NCBI GenBank assembly: GCA_032718475.1
Contig: JAUCBJ010004497.1
Location: 1-64,000, forward strand
Source of the DNA: Nemertoderma westbladi
Lineage: Eukaryota; Xenacoelomorpha; Nemertodermatida; Nemertodermatidae
Reading direction: 5' to 3'
Length of the DNA stretch: 64,000 bases
The notes under the pieces are model-generated. The model made no database searches, was not told where the DNA came from, and worked only from the letters and a program-made list of their open reading frames with translations. The stretch's first letter is position 1; the number at the start of each line of letters is the position of its first letter. Made by a program: the position numbers and the translations under genes. Of the stretch, positions 56,541 through 64,000 are shown one piece after another.

Positions 56541-58400
56541 ATAGTATGCAGCAAAATTAGCCCGTGAGAAAGCTACGCCCGCATCAAATCTTCGCCTTCA
56601 AAATGACCAACTATCATCCGGCTGAAACTTTGCCCGCGGGCAATCATCGCCCATGAGCAAACATCGCCCACTAAACAATGATTTTTTGGTTAGAAAAAGC
56701 CGTCTCTAATTGAAGAGACAGCAACAATACCTGCAATATCCTACTGTAAAGTTTGTGAATCAAATCATAAATCCGACCTTCTCACCAAAACAGTAAACTC
56801 TAAGTAAGCGAATATATTGCAGTATCGATCTCTTATAACCGGTGAGGCAGAAAACAGTCTACGAGCAGACAAACTTCGATAAAACAAATCCCGCGCAGCG
56901 AATCCTAAAATCAGGCTGACTCACTGACGGACTAAGGGGCTCGTATACTTTGCCGCGGTGTGATTTATATGGTTGGGCAAAGGGACGCTAGCTAGGTATA
57001 GAGCAGATTTGGAGATGTCTAACTAGCGGGCAAAGCACAGTACGGACAAAAGTTAATTTTATATATTTTGAGGTGTAAATAATTTCTAACGCGCGTGTGT
57101 TAATTCTGAACGGTCAAAACAGTTTTGCTCCTTCACATATATAATTACTGGGTACGGTGTGCATTTTACGAATATTCTAATTTTGCAACTTGTAGGTCCA
57201 ATACTCACGAATGATAAGGTTCCTTCCCCTCTTGCGTATTTCCAGGACTCAAATTCAGGCATAAGGTTAATGCTACGCCCAGAATTCGGCAATTTTAGGT
57301 ACCAGGTCCCTGATACTAAGAAGAGATGTGTTAGTTTACTACTGTAGGCGTACAGGTACTAATAGCTATCCTGGCTCCTATCTAGAATTTTAGTCACCCA
57401 GGTAGTCCGGGTAACTTCCTATTAGGGCGTTGGCGGGGACACGGTAGATGTTAGTATATCCCTGATAGCCTCAATTTATTTGCGCCTAGCGTAAACTGCC
57501 CTACCGCCTGAACGGTACAATCCCAATTCAGGTGAAAACACAGCAACCCCCCTAGCCTACAAGTTCTGATGTAATGGACACTGTCGTACTGCAAATAGTC
57601 ACAGACGCACCTGTACTTAGCAAGAGTTAAGCGTACAGTTTGCTGCACCCTAACCAATGTGTATGCCTTGTACCGGTGTGCCTACGTCCTATCTGCGTAC
57701 TAGTATCTGCCTGCGCTCTCTCCTCCCCCCCCCCGTAGGAATGTGAAGGTCTACTGTGGGTTTTCCTGAATCAAGACAGTACAGTCCCTATGATGTAATT
57801 TTGGGCTTACAGCGTGTCACTACGTCTACCTTTTGATCTTTTGGTCTTACACTTAGGTAGCAAGGATCGAACGCTGTCTAACCTTTCAGGCGATGGGCGA
57901 ATAACTCAAAATGGTATTGCGGGTTGTCTCTCGTCTACATTCCCGTGATGTTCCCGTTCATTGCTGCGGCCCGATCTCTAGCCGGCCATCCTGTCCCTGA
58001 GTTTGTTCACCGTAGTGAAACCATAGTAAAACAGATAGAAAACTGAGGGAATATTCTGACTTTATTACAGAAGATACAATTATAATACAATGTAATCTGA
58101 GAATAAACTAAGCACGACAGAATAAATCTGAGAAGTATAGATTGAAATATAAGATTGAATAACTAATGAACAAATCGCACCTTTATATAGCAAATTTGTG
58201 CCGCAATCAATCGAGAAAATTCTCGATTGTTCTATGGGTTCTAACGAGGTTTTAAAGATAGCTATTGGTCCAGCTAATATATAACTTACACGACATTGGT
58301 TACAATCAAATAACTACAGTCTCATTGGTACAGACAAATGCAATTAATTTGTAGCGGTTAATTTAAATGAGTTGAAATTCTGCACAAAAAATAATTCGCA
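56541..58400. other. No gene recognised
   Basis: Just after the minisatellite is a cluster of GCCC-containing short motifs (about 56560-56670). A C-run lies at about 57722-57733. Short frames on both strands show no domain. Confidence 0.45.
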
Positions 58401-58407
58401 CTTACTA

Positions 58408-58476
58408 GGATTCGAACTCGATACCTACTACACATATAATTTCCAACGCTCTACCAACTGAGCTACTGAACCACTT
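58408..58476 (-). other. tRNA-like sequence (pseudo-tRNA or SINE head)
   Basis: On the minus strand an A-box (TAGCTCAGTTGG, 58454-58465) and a B-box (GAGTTCGAATCC, 58408-58419) are spaced as in a tRNA. The D-arm GCTC/GAGC pairs. The acceptor stem, anticodon stem and T-stem do not pair convincingly, so I do not call a functional tRNA. It may be a pseudogene or the head of a tRNA-derived SINE. Confidence 0.55.
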
Positions 58477-58779
58477 GACCGATAGATGCACAAATGATAG
58501 GACCAATACGAATGAGAACTCAAAGCAATCTTTACAAAGTTAATCCGAATAAAATAAAATTTTGAAAATCCACGGCATTTAGGGAATATAATTCTATACC
58601 GCTCCATGAAAACAGGATATTATCGTGCATAAAATATACGGTTTTCACCAATAATCAATCAAACTATAGAATACTTAGGGCGTACTTACATATTTACAAT
58701 TAAGTTTCAAACAATACTTCCTTTCTACGTAATGATTCGATACAAAATTAATTACAAATTCAAACTTTACGTATTTAAG

Positions 58780-59460
58780 GCTTTACTAAGTAAGTACAAT
58801 ATAAATCTAAATTAAATTCACCAATATAAATCTATTGCATCTCAATATTGCATAAATTCAAACAATTACAAATACAAATAAATGAAAACAATAAGAAAGG
58901 CTCGCAAGTCTTCCATCTACTATTGCATCTCAAATATTGCATAAATTCAAGTAATTACAAATACTTTCGTACCTAAATGTAGATTGCATAAGTTTGGAAT
59001 AATTACAAATATGAGTCTTTCTGAGCACAAAATTTTCTGTCTATAAAACTTTCTCTTTAGGTACAAATACTGCTTATAAAATATAAATTGCATAATATTC
59101 GGAACAATACAAATTGCATAAGTTTGGAATAATATAAATTGTATAAGTTCGGAATAATTACAAATATAAATATAAATTCTTACAAATATAAACTCTCTTT
59201 GGGTAGTCTTACTAAATATAGATATAAACTGCATAAGTTTAGAATAATATAAACCTTTGCATCTCAAATATGAAACATAAATCTTTCAAATATAAGTTCC
59301 TTCTAAACTTTCTAAATTGCATAAATTCGGAACAATACAAATTGCATAAGTTTGGAATAAGCACAAATATAAAATATAAGTTTTTACTAAATATGAGTCC
59401 CTTTCAGAATACAAAACTTTCTAAATATAAAACATATAATTCAAATAAATCACAAATCCT
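58780..59460. repeat. AT-rich imperfect repeats downstream of the large minus-strand ORF
   Basis: Phrases such as AAATTGCATAAGTTCGGAAT, ATTACAAATATAAAT and TTTCTAAATATAAA recur many times with variable spacing. No coding sequence is convincing. Confidence 0.6.
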
Positions 59461-59502
59461 AAGAAAGGCTAACGAGTCTTCCGTCTACCCTTGCCCTCCC
59501 TT

Positions 59503-62500
59503 TTATCGTTTAGTTGATCGAGCCCTGCCGCGTCCTCGAAAACTGCGCACAGGTGACTTTGCTCGCGATATGGGACTTGTGGGGCGAGTCACTGGTTTAC
59601 TTGGGACGTTGAGAGACGGTGCAACTATTTCCTCGCAAATTCGTCTATTTGGCATCCCAAAACCTCGACCGATTCCTCGTGACCGATCAGTCGTCACTAC
59701 AGTTGGTAGAACGTCTGGGAACGCGTGAGAAGCGGACGACGCAGACCCGAGAGTAGCTTGCGCCCCCTGTTGATCAGCTGGTGTATGTCCCGATCCTCCT
59801 ACTGGTTCTCTTGGAAGTGATACCGTATCCCGAGTAACTCGAATGGTCGGCTCTACTCCCTTGCGTTCTTCTACATTAATAATTTTCTTCAATTGTTGGC
59901 CCACTTTCTGGACCCGTATGATCCTACCCTGTCCGTCCTCCCGAGGGTGACGTGCAGACGGCGCAACCGGAGTGGCTGGTATATTCGTCGCCTCTAGGAC
60001 CTCTTCTTCCTCGAATACGCTCGCTCGTATACGTTTGTGGTAAAACGCGGCTCGGTACGCCCATGCGACGGTTAACCAAGCTCCCTTGTTCCGCTTTTCA
60101 GTTCGGAAACGATCGAATTCACCATACGTAATCCGATTAATGACTTTCTGAAAATTCCACGTGTTTTTGTTATCCGGGTGAATCTGTAACAGATATTCGC
60201 GCACCACTCGGAATCCGCTGTCGTGGGGCAAAATATCGACAACCTCGATAAGTTCGTCATATTGAGGCATAGCGGAGATGTATCCTTCCGACATCATCGT
60301 CTGGGGATTTACCGCCCAAAATCCGAGATGCACTCTCATCGGAAACCGTCTTCTCTGTGCCGATACATGTTCGTCGGCTAAATCCTCCCACTCATCAAAT
60401 AACTTCCTCACAAGTTTTACAGATTCGTGTTCATAAGGTATATCTCTCAGTTGGCATTCAGATGCTCGATGTCCCTTTATATTGCAGTAAGTACATTGAG
60501 CCATAAATCTCCAGCAAGTATAAAAGGTATGAGACCCTTGATCCCCACACCATCCACAGATTAGCTGAGTCGTAGTAATGTGCTTTCCACTGCACTTTGC
60601 CATATGATGTCCAGCGACGCCACATTTGCTACACATCGTATTAGCAGGGTACCACACTCGTTCGTATATAAGATCTCCAATCGGTCGAGCGCTTCCTCCC
60701 ATACTATAATCGTAATCATCTGGGTCTATGGGTTGGTAGGTTTCTGAAGGTTGTATACAAACTATAGCATCTGTTGCTTCAAGTTGTCGAATCTCCGTCT
60801 GAGATTTCTTCGGGAGGTTCCTTTCTATCTCAAGAAGTTCCTCTAAAGGATCGTCGGCGATCGTAGTAGTTACGTTGAAATCATCACCGAGGTGACCGAT
60901 AGGCGCGCGCGTCTGCCGTGATTCATCCGTAATTTCCACAATACGTTCTCCTTCATAGGGTAACAATGTAAACATAGATGGTCTTTCGATAAGAGATCCC
61001 GCACAGCGAAGATACACGTCTCGAAATATGCTAAATCCTGCTCGAGTAAAGGCATTACACTGAGCGTCGGAGTTGTAGAAGGGTTCAAGGAATCGTCTAA
61101 ACACGTCGGTACGAATTCTCCCTTCCATGTAGAACGTATGATCTTCTCCGAGACAAAGTGGATGTCTTTTGAGAGTCCGAGACACAATGTCGGCGATTAG
61201 GCAAACATTCACTGACGACTCTATCGCTAAATAATATTGTAAGACCGCTCTTGGAGGTGACGTAATAGCCCAATACACGCATCCTCTCCATTTAAGCTGT
61301 GATTCAAACTCACTCATATCTGGAGTATCACCTTCTCCATAAGTTTCAATATACTTGTTCCTTTTACCTTCCTTATAATCCCAATTGAATAACAGGTAGG
61401 AAATGTATCCAGTTCCAGTCTTCTGAGTATTATACTCACGAAAATATCCCTGTTCTATAGACCACAGAATAAGAGGTCGAGTGTCGACGTATGGTGTCGG
61501 TAGTCGGTCATCGCTGTCCGTCATGCCGGCGAAGTCGCTAATTAAATCCTCCCTTACTCCTGATCCAACCTTTACAACAGTTTTATCTAAAATCATGTTT
61601 CTTACCATCTTCGGTAGCATTCTAGCGTCAATATTACAAGCTTGGTCCATCTTCTTTACTATATCGGTGATAAGATGGTGTCGCTTTGTATTCGCTGGAG
61701 GTATCGGCATTCGTTTGTCGCTCCTCTGTCTACTGAAAACGTGCAGGACTCCGTCCGCCGCTCTAATCTGTATAGTCTTAGAAGTCAAACTCTGCTGATG
61801 ACTGCCGCCCTCGTTATCGTAAAACATATAACCGTTTTCCTGAAACGATCTAAACGTCCTAGTCCATTCATCCAACAATTCTTCCGAAGGTTGCCAAATC
61901 TTCTCTATATCCTTATCCTCATCGAAACGAATAACCTTACCTCGCCAATCTGCGGCAATATCTGTATCCGACTCGAAGGTTCCGATTCCAATCCATAAAC
62001 GAATCGTCTTGGTTAGATATCCTTTCAGATTACTCGGAGCTATGTCGGCACCAGCTCTATCCAGTTCCTTAAAATCTTGGATATGAGGTGGAACGTTGTT
62101 CACGACCTTTTGAGTAATATGTCTACGTAAATCATATATCTTACTCATATCGCTGAAAACAACTGCAGGAAGAAACTCCAAGTTTGAAATGATTTCTGGA
62201 TGATCCACGATGGGTATTTCGTACGTCGTATCCTGTCGGACTGGTATACTAATAGGGAAATTGAGTGTCGTACTCAATGGTTTCGTAGCTGAAGTACTAT
62301 ACGGTTGCATTTCTCTTGGTCTCTCCGGGGATGCAATCTGTAATCTCTGAATAACGTTTTGAGCAAAGTTTATGCTCTCGAAAACTTCCGGTGTCATCTC
62401 CTTAGCTGAAGTTTGATCGTGTGACGTCCAATGGCAAGGTAGGCTCGCGAGTCTTCCACCCCATTCTTCCATCTCACCTTTCTTGAAAGCCTTGTAGGCT

Positions 62501-63228
62501 CTGTATAGGCTAAGAGCTTCTTTCTTTTCGCGGGTTGACTGATTCGCCTCGTCCAGCGTAAGTTCAAATACATCGGGTTCAACAACCTTAGGTGGGTAAA
62601 TGACAGTTTCTCCCGCCTTTGGTCCGGTCATAGCAAATGAATGATATGGATTCGATAAAGGATACCCTCCTTCCTGGTAGCGTAGTTGTTGATGATTCGA
62701 ACACCTCGCCAATATCGGTTCGGGATTTTCCTTATTCAAACGCATCGGAATCGCATTTCGTTGTTCGCGCATACAAGAACCGCATTGATAATAAAGTTTA
62801 TAAACTGAAAATGCTTCTTTGGTTTCTCTATCGTCCCCTCGAGTTCGTCTGTAAAGATGCATTCCATCGAATTCATCGCGTACCGCGGGCATAGGTTCGT
62901 GCGCCTTTAGGTATTGCATGGTATGATACAAACGACTAATTTCAGTATCGGGGTCTTCGCTAATGTCTCCCGTATCACACAAAGCATCGTACGGGTAAAG
63001 TTCGTTGAAGGTTTGGCGCAAACTTTCGATTCTTTCGTTCAATGCGTTTTGCCTTCTCTTTAATACGTTCGAGTCATATTTAGTTCTCGCGAGTTTCGCT
63101 GTACTTTCCGATAATTCTTTTATACCAAATATAGTGTAGTCCTTGGCTCCAAATCTTTCGAATGGCGCTGCTGCCTCCTCTTGGATATCATATCCCCATC
63201 TCGGCTCTCCTTGTATCCCTTTCTCCAT
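59503..63228 (-). CDS. Large exonuclease/zinc-knuckle protein, homologue of 37467-40010
   Basis: An unbroken 1241-residue ORF starting MEKGIQGEPRWG. The N-terminal ~300 residues include YYQCGSCMREQRN and CSNH, a possible extra zinc site. The exonuclease-like domain spans ~455-700: motif I NGYMFYDNEGG (about 466-474), TIQIRAADGVLHVF, motif II KTVVKVGSGVREDLISDF (about 552-565), YVDTRPL, and LQYYLAIES with Glu at the Tyr-x3-Asp position. Zinc knuckles at ~860-930 are CSKCGVAGHHMAKC, CGWCGDQGSHTFYTC and CTYCNIKGHRASEC. A conserved FDEWEDLADEHVSAQRRRF / HLGFWAVNPQTMM segment follows, aligning with the shorter homologue. The C-terminus is Arg-rich (SFRGRGRARSTKR). No LTR, RT or integrase is visible nearby. 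It could be a host gene, a domesticated copy, or part of an element extending past the window. Confidence 0.82.
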   Translation of the reverse strand: MEKGIQGEPRWGYDIQEEAAAPFERFGAKDYTIFGIKELSESTAKLARTKYDSNVLKRRQNALNERIESLRQTFNELYPYDALCDTGDISEDPDTEISRLYHTMQYLKAHEPMPAVRDEFDGMHLYRRTRGDDRETKEAFSVYKLYYQCGSCMREQRNAIPMRLNKENPEPILARCSNHQQLRYQEGGYPLSNPYHSFAMTGPKAGETVIYPPKVVEPDVFELTLDEANQSTREKKEALSLYRAYKAFKKGEMEEWGGRLASLPCHWTSHDQTSAKEMTPEVFESINFAQNVIQRLQIASPERPREMQPYSTSATKPLSTTLNFPISIPVRQDTTYEIPIVDHPEIISNLEFLPAVVFSDMSKIYDLRRHITQKVVNNVPPHIQDFKELDRAGADIAPSNLKGYLTKTIRLWIGIGTFESDTDIAADWRGKVIRFDEDKDIEKIWQPSEELLDEWTRTFRSFQENGYMFYDNEGGSHQQSLTSKTIQIRAADGVLHVFSRQRSDKRMPIPPANTKRHHLITDIVKKMDQACNIDARMLPKMVRNMILDKTVVKVGSGVREDLISDFAGMTDSDDRLPTPYVDTRPLILWSIEQGYFREYNTQKTGTGYISYLLFNWDYKEGKRNKYIETYGEGDTPDMSEFESQLKWRGCVYWAITSPPRAVLQYYLAIESSVNVCLIADIVSRTLKRHPLCLGEDHTFYMEGRIRTDVFRRFLEPFYNSDAQCNAFTRAGFSIFRDVYLRCAGSLIERPSMFTLLPYEGERIVEITDESRQTRAPIGHLGDDFNVTTTIADDPLEELLEIERNLPKKSQTEIRQLEATDAIVCIQPSETYQPIDPDDYDYSMGGSARPIGDLIYERVWYPANTMCSKCGVAGHHMAKCSGKHITTTQLICGWCGDQGSHTFYTCWRFMAQCTYCNIKGHRASECQLRDIPYEHESVKLVRKLFDEWEDLADEHVSAQRRRFPMRVHLGFWAVNPQTMMSEGYISAMPQYDELIEVVDILPHDSGFRVVREYLLQIHPDNKNTWNFQKVINRITYGEFDRFRTEKRNKGAWLTVAWAYRAAFYHKRIRASVFEEEEVLEATNIPATPVAPSARHPREDGQGRIIRVQKVGQQLKKIINVEERKGVEPTIRVTRDTVSLPREPVGGSGHTPADQQGAQATLGSASSASHAFPDVLPTVVTTDRSRGIGRGFGMPNRRICEEIVAPSLNVPSKPVTRPTSPISRAKSPVRSFRGRGRARSTKR

Positions 63229-64000
63229 AATTAGGGTGTAGTTACATAATCATTACTACTAGAGGGAATACAACAGAGTTTGTAGTTAGTTGTGAGGAGA
63301 CGTGAGAGTTTCGTCTGCCCTTTGGGCTTCGACAACGCTCTAACCTCCTACCCATAGCCTAAGATCTAGGGTTTCTTTAATGACACGCTGCTTCTTATCT
63401 AAAATTTTTTGCCGAAGTAAAAACGAATTTGGGCTAAACTGGCCGTGAGTCTAAAATACTCACTTTTTGATCCCAAACTATTATCAGAAAATAAGCAATC
63501 AAGAATTAGTAATAAATATAGGGGAGTCTATTTTGACGTAACTTATTGAAACAAGACCGTGTAAAATTTAATTAAAATTTTAAGAAAGGCTCGCAAGTCT
63601 TCCTCTCTTGTTTCTCTAATTTTAAGTTCCACCCGACTGTACCCTGAAATCTATTCACTGGAGAAAATTTTAAAAATTTTTCAAATCCAAATGGATTGTC
63701 TAAAATTTCGAAAATGTCTCAATATTGTGAGTTCCAAGTAGAATTCCATTTCTTATACCTACAAATCCCGCTCCTATGTGACACATAAGGGTACCACCCT
63801 CAATGTTCACATATAAAGACAATGGAATTCTACCGCTGTCCTTACTACGGTGTACAGGTACGTGGAAATCTATTTGTAAACTCCTAATTATTTACTAGTA
63901 TTAGGTGGAGATTTGTAATCTCCAGACTCGTTACGAGTCTCTTCAAGAAGTACGAGACGTTGAGTCGGTCTGTCTACTGTACGCGCTTGCGTCCTTCTGG
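63229..64000. other. Upstream region of the large ORF; two adjacent hairpins
   Basis: No gene seen. GGAGATT-TGT-AATCTCC (63907-63923) and AGACTCG-TTA-CGAGTCT (63924-63940) are perfect 7-bp hairpins placed back to back. A motif AGGCTCGCAAGTCTTCC at 63587-63603 recurs on the other side of the ORF. Confidence 0.6.

Noticed and set aside
58408-58476. Functional tRNA gene on the minus strand
   Set aside because: Promoter boxes are good but the acceptor, anticodon and T stems do not pair, so it is listed only as tRNA-like.

Overview
This window reads as nuclear DNA of an animal, most likely an invertebrate; I cannot name the species. The evidence is a piggyBac-type DNA transposon, BEL/Pao-type LTR retroelements, several non-LTR (LINE) retrotransposons, large minisatellites, and one spliced-looking exon of a beta/gamma-crystallin-type domain. 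There are no operons, ribosomal RNA genes or bacterial features. Almost all recognisable coding capacity belongs to mobile elements, and much of it is broken.

Layout. 1-5 kb: a 48-bp tandem repeat, unassigned AT-rich DNA with a diverged ~165-bp repeat, and a LINE reverse-transcriptase fragment on the minus strand. 5.2-7.8 kb: a 21/28-bp AT-rich minisatellite. 8-11.1 kb: an inverted-repeat element split by a second inverted-repeat element made of short GAACTTAGTTCCAAT-type motifs. 12.1-14.9 kb: a piggyBac element with matching ends and TTAA duplication but a frameshifted transposase. 14.9-22.3 kb: direct ~2.97-kb repeats whose third copy runs into a decayed BEL/Pao gag-pol (22.3-26.3 kb). 27-36 kb: four LINE remnants or copies, including a near-complete two-ORF element, and the crystallin-like exon.

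36.2-49.1 kb is the centrepiece. It is a compound BEL/Pao-type element with three 518-bp LTRs and a 5-bp target duplication (TCCGA), transcribed on the minus strand. One internal region carries gag; the other carries integrase, an array of short hairpins, and an intact 847-residue ORF placed between pol and the 3' LTR. That ORF joins a DEDD-type 3'-5' exonuclease-like domain (RNase D/WRN type) to a cluster of CCHC zinc knuckles. A second, longer member of the same protein family (1241 residues) lies at 59.5-63.2 kb without any visible retroelement around it. The two share domain order, motifs and an unusual Glu in exonuclease motif III. I regard this exonuclease/zinc-knuckle family, carried in the env-like position of a retrotransposon, as the best candidate for an undescribed system.

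The rest (49.1-58.9 kb) is repetitive: a GTATC microsatellite, a 1.9-kb foldback element with an 8-bp target duplication, a 76-bp minisatellite with an eight-unit higher-order repeat, and a tRNA-like sequence. No complete, clearly host-encoded gene is visible except possibly the 1241-residue ORF.
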